From Actinomadura livida (GTDB lineage Bacteria > Actinomycetota > Actinomycetes > Streptosporangiales > Streptosporangiaceae), in the NCBI RefSeq assembly GCF_014648675.1, contig NZ_BMRO01000025.1, forward strand, positions 1 to 64,000: a stretch of 64,000 nt of DNA. The letters run 5' to 3'. The notes under the pieces are model-generated. The model had not been told where the DNA came from, searched no databases, and was given only the letters and a program-made list of their open reading frames with translations. The translations under genes were made by a program, and so were the position numbers. Every line of letters begins with the position of its first letter. Within the stretch, counting starts at the first letter, position 1. Below are positions 16,332-23,786 of the stretch, piece by piece.

Positions 16332-18617
16332 TCAGCCGGCCACGTCCTCCCGGACGTGCCGCGCCGCCGCCACCAGGTTCCGCAGCGACGCCTCCGTCTC
16401 CGGGTAGCCGCGGGTCTTCAGCCCGCAGTCGGGGTTGACCCACAGCCGCGCCGGCTCGACGGCCCGCAGCGCGCGCCGCAGGTTCTCCTCCATCTCGCCC
16501 GCGGCGGGCACGCGGGGCGAGTGGATGTCCCACACGCCGGGCCCGATGCCGTTCGCGTACCCGGCGGCGCGCAGGTCGCCGACCAGCTCCATGTGCGAGC
16601 GGGCCGCCTCCACGCTGGTGACGTCGGCGTCCAGCGCCCCGATCGCGCCGATGATCTCGCCGAACTCCGAGTAGCACATGTGCGTGTGGATCTGGGTGGT
16701 GTCGGCGACGCCCGACGTGGCCAGCCGGAACGCGCCGACCGCCCAGTCCAGGTACGCGGGGCGGTCGGCGGCGCGCAGCGGCAGCAGCTCGCGCAGCGCG
16801 GGCTCGTCGACCTGGATGATCCGGATCCCGGCCGCCTCCAGGTCGGCGATCTCGTCCCGCAGTGCCAGCGCGACCTGCCGGGCCGTCTCGGCGAGCGGCT
16901 GGTCGTCGCGGACGAACGACCACGCGAGCATCGTCACCGGGCCGGTCAGCATCCCCTTGACCGGCCTGCTCGTCAGCGACTGCGCGTACGTCGCCCACTC
17001 CACGGTCATCGGCCGGGGCCGCGCGACGTCGCTGTGCAGGATCGGCGGGCGGACGCAGCGCGTCCCGTACGACTGCACCCATCCGTGCTCGGTCGCGGCG
17101 TACCCGTCGAGCTGCTCGGCGAAGTACTGCACCATGTCGTTGCGCTCCGGCTCGCCGTGCACGAGGACGTCGAGGCCGAGGTCCTCCTGCAGCGCGATGA
17201 CGCGGGCGATCTCGTCCTTCATCGCCCGCTCGTACTCTGCCGCGGTGATGCGCCCGGCGCGGCGGCCGGCGCGGACCCGGCGGATCTCGGGGGTCTGCGG
17301 GAACGAGCCGATCGTGGTCGTGGCGAGTTCGGGCAGGCCGAGCGCCTCCCGCTGGGCGGCGAACCGGGTGCCGCGGTCGCCGCGCCGCGCGTCGCCGATC
17401 GAGTCCAGCCGCTCGCGGACGCCCCGGTCGATGCCCGCGGCCGCCGGGGTCGCCGGTGCCTCCGCCGCGGCCGGGACGTCCTCGCTCAGGGCCCGTCCGA
17501 CCGCGATGACCTCGGCGACCTTCTGCCGGGCGAACGCGAGCCGTCCCCGGACGTCCGGGTCCAGCGCGGTCTCGGCCTCCAGGTCGATCGGGACGTGCAG
17601 CAGCGAGCAGGACGTGCTCACCACCAGCTGATCGACGAGCCCGAGCAGCGAGGCGCACGTCGCCCTGGCCCGCCGCTGGTCGGCGCGCCACACGTTGCGG
17701 CCGTCCACCACGCCCGCGACGAGCGTCTTGCGCGGGAGGCCGCCGACGGAGGCGAGGACGTCCAGGTTGCCGGGCCCGGCGACGAAGTCCAGCCCGACCG
17801 CCTCGACGCGGCTGCGGGCCAGCCGCCGCAACGCGGCCGCGCCGATCGTCCCGAAGTACGTCGCGACCATCAGGCGGGGCCTGCTGGTCAGCCGCCCGAG
17901 CCGCGTGTAGGCGCGGGCGAGGGCGTCGATCTCCTCCTCGGTGCGGTCGGCGACGAGGGCGGGCTCGTCCAGCTGCACCCACGCCGCCCCCGACCCCGCC
18001 AGGCGCTCCAGGACCTCGGCGTACACGTCGACGAGCCCGTCGAGGAGGTCGAGCGGCCGGAAGCCCTCCGGCGCGTCCGGCGCGGGCTTCGCCAGCAGCA
18101 GGTACGTGAGCGGCCCGACGAGCACCGGACGCGTCTCGATGCCGAGCGCCTTGGCCTCCCGGTACTCGGCCAGCGGCTTCGCGGCGGCGCCCTCGGCCAG
18201 CCGGAACCGGGTGTCCGGCCCCAGCTCGGGGACGATGTAGTGGTAGTTCGTGTCGAACCACTTGGTCATTTCGAGCGGCGGGACGTCCTGCACGCCCCGC
18301 GCCATGGCGAAGTAGCGGTCGAGCCCGGTCAGGTGCCTGTACCGGTCGGGGACCGCGTCGACCAGCACGCTCGTGTCGAGGACCTGGTCGTAGAAGGAGA
18401 ACGTGTTCGACGGGACCGCGTCCAGGCCCGCGTCGCGCAGCTCGGTCCAGACCGCCGCGCGCAGGTCGGCCCCGGTTTGGGCGAGCGCGTCGGCGCCGGC
18501 GCGTCCCGCCCAGTAGTCCTCGGTGGCGAACTTCAACTCCCGGCGCGCCCCGATCCGGGGATATCCGAGAATCGTGGTTTTCATGGAGATCGTGGTTTTC
18601 ATGGAGGCTGTGTTCAT
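16332..18617 (-). CDS. metE: cobalamin-independent methionine synthase
   Basis: The 761-residue enzyme transfers a methyl group from 5-methyltetrahydropteroyl-triglutamate to homocysteine. Length and sequence match MetE throughout: N-terminal GYPRIGARRELKFATEDYW, PSNTFSFYDQVLD, DTNYHYIVPEL, and the C-terminal zinc/homocysteine barrel with TTTIGSFPQTPEIR, IIQVDEPALRE, QIHTHMCYSEF and WVNPDCGLKTRGYPE. The zinc ligands His, Cys and Cys are present. Three in-frame ATGs occur because a short stretch (MKTTIS/MKTTIL) is duplicated; 18617 has GAGGGAAG upstream, and the family start MKTTILGYPRIG is 33 bp further in. A cobalamin riboswitch precedes it, so B12 should shut it off, implying a B12-dependent MetH elsewhere. 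Confidence 0.97.
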   Translation of the reverse strand: MNTASMKTTISMKTTILGYPRIGARRELKFATEDYWAGRAGADALAQTGADLRAAVWTELRDAGLDAVPSNTFSFYDQVLDTSVLVDAVPDRYRHLTGLDRYFAMARGVQDVPPLEMTKWFDTNYHYIVPELGPDTRFRLAEGAAAKPLAEYREAKALGIETRPVLVGPLTYLLLAKPAPDAPEGFRPLDLLDGLVDVYAEVLERLAGSGAAWVQLDEPALVADRTEEEIDALARAYTRLGRLTSRPRLMVATYFGTIGAAALRRLARSRVEAVGLDFVAGPGNLDVLASVGGLPRKTLVAGVVDGRNVWRADQRRARATCASLLGLVDQLVVSTSCSLLHVPIDLEAETALDPDVRGRLAFARQKVAEVIAVGRALSEDVPAAAEAPATPAAAGIDRGVRERLDSIGDARRGDRGTRFAAQREALGLPELATTTIGSFPQTPEIRRVRAGRRAGRITAAEYERAMKDEIARVIALQEDLGLDVLVHGEPERNDMVQYFAEQLDGYAATEHGWVQSYGTRCVRPPILHSDVARPRPMTVEWATYAQSLTSRPVKGMLTGPVTMLAWSFVRDDQPLAETARQVALALRDEIADLEAAGIRIIQVDEPALRELLPLRAADRPAYLDWAVGAFRLATSGVADTTQIHTHMCYSEFGEIIGAIGALDADVTSVEAARSHMELVGDLRAAGYANGIGPGVWDIHSPRVPAAGEMEENLRRALRAVEPARLWVNPDCGLKTRGYPETEASLRNLVAAARHVREDVAG

Positions 18618-18730
18618 GGCGGCTTCCCTCGCTGTGCCACGGGCGGCCCGCAAGAGGAGTGCGCACGATGCCGTGCCGCAGACCTTCCCGCGAGGCCGCC
18701 GACCGCCGCGTACCGGCCGGTACACGGGCG

Positions 18731-18925
18731 GAGGCAGGTCTTCGGACTCGCGGGCACCGCCTCTTCCGAGGCGTCCTACTGGCCGTCGCTTCCCAGGCCC
18801 GCGTGGGCCCAGTGCGTGATGACGGCGGTCGTTCCCGCTCACCGCTGCGGGGCAGTCCCGGATTCGCACCGGGTTCCCTCTTACGACACCCGCGGCCCTC
18901 ACGGGACCCGGGTGAACCATCCGCA
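18731..18925 (-). ncRNA. cobalamin riboswitch
   Basis: Read on the minus strand, the leader contains AAGAGGGAACCCGGTG, then CGAATCCGGGACTGCCCCGC and AGCGGTGAGCGGGAACG, and ends with the B12-box-like GAGTCCGAAGACCTGCC. These are the conserved core, in the right order, of the AdoCbl-binding riboswitch. It lies about 115 bp ahead of metE on the same strand. A stem around GTACCGGCCGGTAC near 18710-18723 may belong to the expression platform. Cobalamin binding is expected to reduce metE expression. Confidence 0.93.
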
Positions 18926-18951
18926 CGAAGAAGTCTAACCCCGCCCCCGCT

Positions 18952-19017
18952 TCGTTGACTTGCGGCGTGTTGTTGTTATGGCGAGCCGGATAACAACAAC
19001 ACGCCGCAAGTCAACGA
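18952..19017. repeat. dispersed long palindrome, copy 1
   Basis: A perfect 28-bp inverted repeat (18952-18979 and 18990-19017) surrounds a 10-nt loop. The left arm reads GTTGACTTGCGGCGTG followed by TTGTTGTTAT. It begins 14 bp past the stop of the histidine phosphatase gene and ends about 27 bp ahead of the metE riboswitch. A second copy with identical 26-nt left arm is at 56544-56611. It could act as a terminator, but the sequence conservation exceeds what that needs. Confidence 0.92.
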
Positions 19018-19029
19018 CTTGGCGACTCG

Positions 19030-19725
19030 CTAGTCGAAGCGCGCGTGGGAGGCGGTCGCGGGCGTGCTGAACGTCTCGGCGAGGTGCATCGTCGCCCCGG
19101 CGGCGACCCGCCACCCGTAGGGCCCGCCGGGACGCCAAAGCTCGACGATCGAGCAGTTGGGGACGTCGTAAAGCCCCTGGAAGTCGCGGAAGGCCCGCAT
19201 CGCGGCGGCGTCGGGTTCGGTGACCCCGCTCAGCAGCGACCACACCACCGCCTTCGTGAAGACGCCGTGCGTGAACACCGCCACCGGCCCGTCCGCCGGA
19301 CGTCCGGCCAGGCGGTCGAGGAAGGCGCGGGCCCGCGTGATCAGCGCCTGGAACGACTCCCCGTCATGGCCGTGGACGTAGGCCGGGTCGAGCCGCCGCC
19401 AGTAGTCGTCGGCGAAGGGCCGCCGCTGCTCACCGGTGGTCTGCGGGCCGTGCAACCGGCCGAGGAAGGTGAACTCCTGGACGGGCCACTCCTCGTGCGG
19501 CACCTCGGGGAACCGCTCCACGGTCGGTTCCGCGGTCTGCCTGGCGCGCAGGAACGGGGAGCTGACGATGAGCGCGGGCGGTTCGGTGAACGTCTCGGCC
19601 ATCCGCGCGGCCTGCCGCCGCCCCCGCTCGGTCAGCGGCGACGCCCCCGGCCCGTTCGTCGGCAGCCCCGCGTTCGACTCGCTCTGCCCATGCCTGATCA
19701 GCCAAACCCGCCGCACCGTGATCAC
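19030..19725 (-). CDS. histidine phosphatase (phosphoglycerate mutase-like)
   Basis: The 231-residue protein begins with the catalytic RHG motif (VWLIRHGQSESNAGL, His about 11-12), has the second arginine in SSPFLRARQTAEPTVERF, and the second catalytic His in VAVFTHGVFTKAVVW. It should form a phosphohistidine and dephosphorylate a small metabolite or phosphosugar; substrates of this branch are not predictable. It is transcribed toward metE, but the long palindrome and riboswitch separate them. It diverges from the SDR gene by about 70 bp. Confidence 0.9.
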   Translation of the reverse strand: MITVRRVWLIRHGQSESNAGLPTNGPGASPLTERGRRQAARMAETFTEPPALIVSSPFLRARQTAEPTVERFPEVPHEEWPVQEFTFLGRLHGPQTTGEQRRPFADDYWRRLDPAYVHGHDGESFQALITRARAFLDRLAGRPADGPVAVFTHGVFTKAVVWSLLSGVTEPDAAAMRAFRDFQGLYDVPNCSIVELWRPGGPYGWRVAAGATMHLAETFSTPATASHARFD

Positions 19726-19793
19726 GCCGACAGACTGACACAGGGCCGCGGCGGCACGGAAGATCGGAGGAGCCGCACGAGAGAGGGGCGATA

Positions 19794-20552
19794 GTGAGCG
19801 AGTCCTACGTGGTGACCGGTGGCGGACGCGGCGTCGGCCGGGCCATCGTCGAACGCCTGCTGGCCGACGGCGGCAAGGTCGTCGTCATCGAACTGGACCC
19901 GGCCGCGGTCGAGTGGACGCACGGCAACCCCGACGTGACCCCGGTCGTGGGCTCCGCCGCGGACGAGAGCGTCGCGGACCGGGCCGCCGACCTGGCACAG
20001 GAGGCGGGGACGCTCGCGGGCTGGGTCAACAACGCCGCCGTCTTCCGCGACGCGGCGGACCCGTCCGCGACCGAACTCCTCGACCTGATCGCGCTGAACC
20101 TCGACCCCGCGGTGATCGGCTGCGTGACGGCCGTGCGGCGCTTCCGGGACGCGGGGACGGGCGGCGCCATCGTGAACGTGTCGTCCCACCAGGCGCAGCG
20201 GCCGGTGCGCGGCTCCCTGCCGTACGCGACGGCGAAGGCGGCCACCGAGGCCCTCACCCGCGCCCTGGCCGTCGACCACGGCCCGCACGGCATCCGGACC
20301 AACGCCGTGGCGCTCGGCTCGATCACGACGGAACGCTACGAGACCTTCCTCGGCCGCCAGACCCCGGCGGAGGCCGCGCGCATCGAGGACGAGATGCGCC
20401 TGCTCCACCCGGTCGGCCGGGTCGGGCGCCCGGACGAGGTGGCCGCCGCCGTCGCCTACCTGCTCTCGGCCGAGGCGAGCTTCGTCAACGGCGCCGTCCT
20501 CCCCGTGGACGGCGGCCGCCACGCCGTGGGCCGCGACCCCGAAGAAGCCTGA
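19794..20552 (+). CDS. short-chain dehydrogenase/reductase
   Basis: The 252-residue classical SDR has the NAD(P) site VVTGGGRGVGRAI, the NNAAVF stabilising motif, catalytic Ser in VNVSSHQA, and the YATAKAA Tyr-x3-Lys motif, followed by C-terminal VNGAVLPVDGG. It is a Rossmann-fold NAD(P)H oxidoreductase of the glucose/3-oxoacyl reductase type; the substrate is unknown. GTG at 19794 follows GAGAGGGG. It converges with the LLM oxidoreductase gene across a very compact terminator. Confidence 0.92.
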   Translation: MSESYVVTGGGRGVGRAIVERLLADGGKVVVIELDPAAVEWTHGNPDVTPVVGSAADESVADRAADLAQEAGTLAGWVNNAAVFRDAADPSATELLDLIALNLDPAVIGCVTAVRRFRDAGTGGAIVNVSSHQAQRPVRGSLPYATAKAATEALTRALAVDHGPHGIRTNAVALGSITTERYETFLGRQTPAEAARIEDEMRLLHPVGRVGRPDEVAAAVAYLLSAEASFVNGAVLPVDGGRHAVGRDPEEA

Positions 20553-20572
20553 GGCCGGACGTCTGGCCTCAG
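20549..20572. terminator. compact bidirectional terminator holding both stop codons
   Basis: CTGAGGCC (20549-20556) and GGCCTCAG (20565-20572) form an 8-bp stem with an 8-nt loop. The TGA stops of both convergent genes lie inside the arms, leaving only 16 bp between coding sequences. Confidence 0.7.
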
Positions 20573-21396
20573 CCGATGAGGGCGTCGGCCAGTGCGCGCC
20601 ACTCCGCGTGGGGCACGGTGTCCGGGTCGGTGGACTGCACGGAGAGGACGACCTGGTCGGCGCCTTCGTCCAGGTGGCGCTTCACCCGCGCGGCGACGGC
20701 GTCGATGTCGCCCCAGGCGACCAGGTCGTCGAGCAGGCGGTCGCTGGGCCCGGCGATGTCGTCCTCGGTGAAGCCCATCCGGCGCAGGTTCTGCGGATAG
20801 CCGCCGACCTGCGTCAGGAAGCCGATGGGGCCGCGAACCGTGTCCCTGGCCCGTTGCGGATCGCTTTCGAGGACGACGTACTCCATCACGGCCATGGTCG
20901 CCTCGTCGCCAAGGATCTCCCGGGCGTGCGCGGTGTACTCGGGGTTGACCAGCAGCGTCAGCGCCCCGGCCGCCCGGTCGCGGGCCAGCTCCAGCATCCG
21001 CGGCCCCAGCGCCGACAGCATCCGGGTCTCCGCCGGGACCGGCGGGTCGGCCGCGTCCAGGCGGTCGAGGTACTCGTTCATGGTGCGCAGCGGCCGTTCA
21101 CCGTGCACCCCGCCGAGCCCGGTGATCAGCCGCCCCGGATCGGTGGCCTCCAGGTCGCGGCGGAGCGCGACCACGTCCTCGGCCGGGTGCACCCGCGCGG
21201 GAATGATCGCGCTGCCCACCCGGACCGTCCCGGTCGCCCGGACGACGTCCCGCAGCGGATCCAGCGTCGACAACTGCCCCCCGGCGATCCAGACGGCCGA
21301 GTACCCGAGCTTCTCCAGCATGACGGCGTCGTCGAGATGCCCGCCCCCGTCACGCACGTCGAGGGTCACGCCTATGGGCCCAAGACCAAGTGTCAT
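20569..21396 (-). CDS. LLM-class F420-dependent oxidoreductase
   Basis: The 275-residue TIM-barrel protein resembles the luciferase-like, probably F420-dependent oxidoreductases of mycobacteria and actinomycetes: GYSAVWIAGGQLSTLDPLRDVV, TVRVGSAIIPARVHPAEDVVALRRDL, GRLITGLGGVHGERPLRTMNEYL and RMLSALGPRMLELA. It should transfer hydride from F420H2 (or FMNH2) to an unknown substrate. The start at 21396 has AGGGAAGG upstream. Confidence 0.88.
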   Translation of the reverse strand: MTLGLGPIGVTLDVRDGGGHLDDAVMLEKLGYSAVWIAGGQLSTLDPLRDVVRATGTVRVGSAIIPARVHPAEDVVALRRDLEATDPGRLITGLGGVHGERPLRTMNEYLDRLDAADPPVPAETRMLSALGPRMLELARDRAAGALTLLVNPEYTAHAREILGDEATMAVMEYVVLESDPQRARDTVRGPIGFLTQVGGYPQNLRRMGFTEDDIAGPSDRLLDDLVAWGDIDAVAARVKRHLDEGADQVVLSVQSTDPDTVPHAEWRALADALIG

Positions 21397-21526
21397 CGCG
21401 GCACCTTCCCTAGAGTTCCTCCACCAACGCCCGCGACGCTAGTTCCTAAACCAAACTTGAGGTCAACCGCCGCCTTGCGGCCCGCGACGCCCCACCGGAG
21501 AATGCCGGGAAGCGAAGGGGCATACC

Positions 21527-21844
21527 GTGTGGACCACCTTCATGCACGCGTTTTTCACCCTGTGCGGCGTGGCCGCGGTCGGTGTGGGCGTAAGGGGGTT
21601 GCGCCCCCCGCCGAGGCGGGGGGAGCCCGACTTCCGGCAGCGCCGCTTCGACCAGTACTTCCATTCCATCCTTGTCATGCTCATCGGTTCGATCTTCGTG
21701 GTTTCCGGCATCGCGGCTCTCTTCTTCGATTGGGATCTCGGCGTTCCCTCCGAGGGGGAGTTCGTCCAGTCGGTGTTGTGGTCGCTGGTACTGCTGGTGA
21801 TCGTCGGCGCGTGGAGGAGATTCCGCAGGCGCCGCCGCTCCTGA
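21527..21844 (+). CDS. small membrane protein of unknown function
   Basis: The 105-residue protein has three hydrophobic segments (FMHAFFTLCGVAAVGVGV about 5-22, SILVMLIGSIFVVSGIAALFF about 47-67, SVLWSLVLLVIVGAW about 82-96) and a basic tail FRRRRRS, which predicts a cytosolic C terminus. No family is recognised. GTG at 21527 has AAGGGG about eight bases upstream. It is monocistronic. Confidence 0.7.
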   Translation: MWTTFMHAFFTLCGVAAVGVGVRGLRPPPRRGEPDFRQRRFDQYFHSILVMLIGSIFVVSGIAALFFDWDLGVPSEGEFVQSVLWSLVLLVIVGAWRRFRRRRRS

Positions 21845-21987
21845 GTTCACCTGCGCCCGGCGGTATGGGCATCCTGGGCTGGCGGGGAAGAGATTTCTGC
21901 CGGCGATGTCGAGAAGCGGGGGCGGGCGTCGTCCCCGTGTCGAGAGCGACGACGACATGGGTCGCACAGGCACCGAGGAGAACCACG

Positions 21988-22395
21988 ATGGCCAAGTACC
22001 TGCTGCTGAAGCACTACCGCGGCGCCCCGGCGGCGGTCAACGACGTGCCGATGGAGAAGTGGACGCCGGAGGAGATCACGGCCCACATCCAGTACATGGC
22101 GGACTTCGCGACGCGGCTGCAGGAGACCGGCGAGTTCGTCGACGAGCGGGCGCTCGGGCCCGACGGGACGTGGGTCCGGTACGACGGCGAGGGCCGCCCG
22201 CCGGTCACCGACGGGCCGTTCGCGGAGACCAAGGACCTCATCGCCGGGTGGATGGTGATCGACGTGGACAGCTACGAGCGGGCGCTGGAGCTGGCCGCGG
22301 AGCTGTCGGCCGCGCCCGGGGCGGGCGGAAAGCCGATCCATGAGTGGCTGGAGCTGCGCCCGATCTTCACCGCGCCGCCCACGATCACGGAGTGA
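21988..22395 (+). CDS. YCII-related DGPF-motif protein
   Basis: The 135-residue protein is a ferredoxin-like-fold YCII/DGPF protein: MAKYLLLKHYRG, DFATRLQETGEFVDERALGPDG, the signature PPVTDGPFAETKDLIAGWMVIDV and a C-terminal EWLELRPI. Such proteins accompany ECF42 sigma factors. Here the sigma gene overlaps its stop (GTGA), so they are coupled. ATG at 21988 has GAGGAG upstream. Its biochemical role is unknown; a sensing or enzymatic role toward small molecules has been suggested for the family. Confidence 0.92.
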   Translation: MAKYLLLKHYRGAPAAVNDVPMEKWTPEEITAHIQYMADFATRLQETGEFVDERALGPDGTWVRYDGEGRPPVTDGPFAETKDLIAGWMVIDVDSYERALELAAELSAAPGAGGKPIHEWLELRPIFTAPPTITE

Positions 22396-23549
22396 CCTTC
22401 CAGGTGGACGAGCTTCTGCTCCGCAGCCTCACACCGCACGTCCTGGCGATCCTCGTCCGCCGCGGAGCCGGCTTCGCGGCGGCCGAGGACGCCGTCCAGG
22501 ACGCCCTGGTCGAGGCGATCCGGGTCTGGCCGGACGACCCGCCGCGGGACCCCAAGGGCTGGCTGATCACCGCGGCCTGGCGCAAGTTCCTCGACGCGAC
22601 CAAGGCGGAGACCGCGCGCCGCCGCCGGGAGGACGCCGTCGAGGAGGAGCCGCCGCCGGGTCCCGCGTCCGGCGTGGACGACACGCTCCAGCTCTACTTC
22701 CTGTGCGCGCACCCGTCGCTGACGCCGTCGTCGGCGGTCGCGCTCACGCTGCGCGCCGTCGGCGGGCTGACCACCCGCCAGATCGCGCGGGCGTACCTGG
22801 TGCCCGAGGCGACCATGGCGCAGCGCATCAGCCGGGCGAAGCGCACCGTGTCCGGCGTGCGGTTCGACCGGCCGGGCGACGTCGGCACCGTGCTGCGCGT
22901 CCTCTACCTGGTGTTCAACGAGGGCTACTCCGGGGACGTCGACCTGGCCGCCGAGGCGATCCGGCTGACCCGGCAGCTCGCCGCCGCGATCGACCACCCC
23001 GAGGTGGCGGGGCTGCTCGCGCTCATGCTGCTCCACCACGCCCGGCGCGCCGCCCGCACCGCGCCCGACGGCAGCCTCGTGCCGCTCGCCGACCAGGACC
23101 GGAGCCGCTGGGACACCGGGCTGATCGCCGAGGGCATCGAGATCCTCCAGGCCGCCCTGGCCCGCGACCGGCTGGGCGAGTTCCAGGCCCAGGCCGCCAT
23201 CGCCGCCCTCCACGCCGACGCGCTCACCGCCGAGGAGACCGACTGGGTGCAGATCGTCGAGTGGTACGACGAGCTGGTGCAGCTGACCGACAGCCCGGTC
23301 GTCCGGCTCAACCGCGCGGTGGCCGTGAGCGAGGCGGACGGCCCGCGCGCCGGCCTGAAGGCCCTCGCGGAGCTGGACGACTCCCTGCCCCGCTACACCG
23401 CCGTGGCGGCATACCTCCACGAACGAGACGGCGACCCGGTGACGGCGGCGCGCCTGTACGCCGAGGCGGCCCACAAGGCCCCCACCCTCGCCGAACGCGA
23501 CCACCTGACCCGCCAGGCCGCCCGCCTCAACGCGTCCCTCCGGCTTTGA
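22392..23549 (+). CDS. ECF42-type sigma factor with C-terminal TPR-like extension
   Basis: The 385-residue protein has an ECF sigma region 2 (ILVRRGAGFAAAEDAVQDALVEAIRVWP and PKGWLITAAWRKFLDATKAE) and region 4 (ALTLRAVGGLTTRQIARAYLVPEATMAQRISRAKRTV). A helical C-terminal extension of about 200 residues (LYLVFNEGYSGDVDLAAEAIRLTRQLAAAI through PAYLHERDG-type repeats) follows. This layout plus the adjacent DGPF protein defines ECF42, which lacks a classical anti-sigma factor and uses the extension for control. It starts at GTG 22392, overlapping the upstream stop. Confidence 0.93.
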   Translation: MTFQVDELLLRSLTPHVLAILVRRGAGFAAAEDAVQDALVEAIRVWPDDPPRDPKGWLITAAWRKFLDATKAETARRRREDAVEEEPPPGPASGVDDTLQLYFLCAHPSLTPSSAVALTLRAVGGLTTRQIARAYLVPEATMAQRISRAKRTVSGVRFDRPGDVGTVLRVLYLVFNEGYSGDVDLAAEAIRLTRQLAAAIDHPEVAGLLALMLLHHARRAARTAPDGSLVPLADQDRSRWDTGLIAEGIEILQAALARDRLGEFQAQAAIAALHADALTAEETDWVQIVEWYDELVQLTDSPVVRLNRAVAVSEADGPRAGLKALAELDDSLPRYTAVAAYLHERDGDPVTAARLYAEAAHKAPTLAERDHLTRQAARLNASLRL

Positions 23550-23752
23550 CGTCCGGCTCGGAGCGCGGGATCGCGGCCTGGCCGGCATAGTCGGCCGGTC
23601 CGGCGGCGTCCTGCGTCGCGGCCCACGTGCCGAGCAACCGGAGCGCCTCCGCGGTGCGGAACGCGTTCGGCATCGCGAACCGCGCGGACGGGCCGGTCGT
23701 CGATCTCTGCCGCGAGAACGGCGTCGCGTAGCGTCCGCCGACCCGCCGCTCC

Positions 23753-23784
23753 TTCCGGCACTATGGATTTCCGGCACTATGGAT
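23753..23784 (+). repeat. 16-bp perfect tandem duplication before the SARP gene
   Basis: TTCCGGCACTATGGAT occurs twice head to tail (23753-23768, 23769-23784), ending two bases before the chosen ATG. Each copy includes TATGGAT, which resembles a -10 element, and an ATG, so the duplication may have doubled a promoter element or changed start choice. Confidence 0.88.
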
Positions 23785-23786
23785 GG

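Noticed and set aside
18731..18925. Plus-strand coding frames across the metE leader
   Set aside because: The interval is explained by conserved cobalamin riboswitch elements on the minus strand.
16074..18938. A 954-codon plus-strand open frame over metE
   Set aside because: MetE on the other strand is unmistakable, with its riboswitch; the plus product has no domain.
23550..23672. A small minus-strand gene (MPNAFRTAEALRLLG...)
   Set aside because: Short, no ribosome binding site, no family; may be a relic but cannot be supported.
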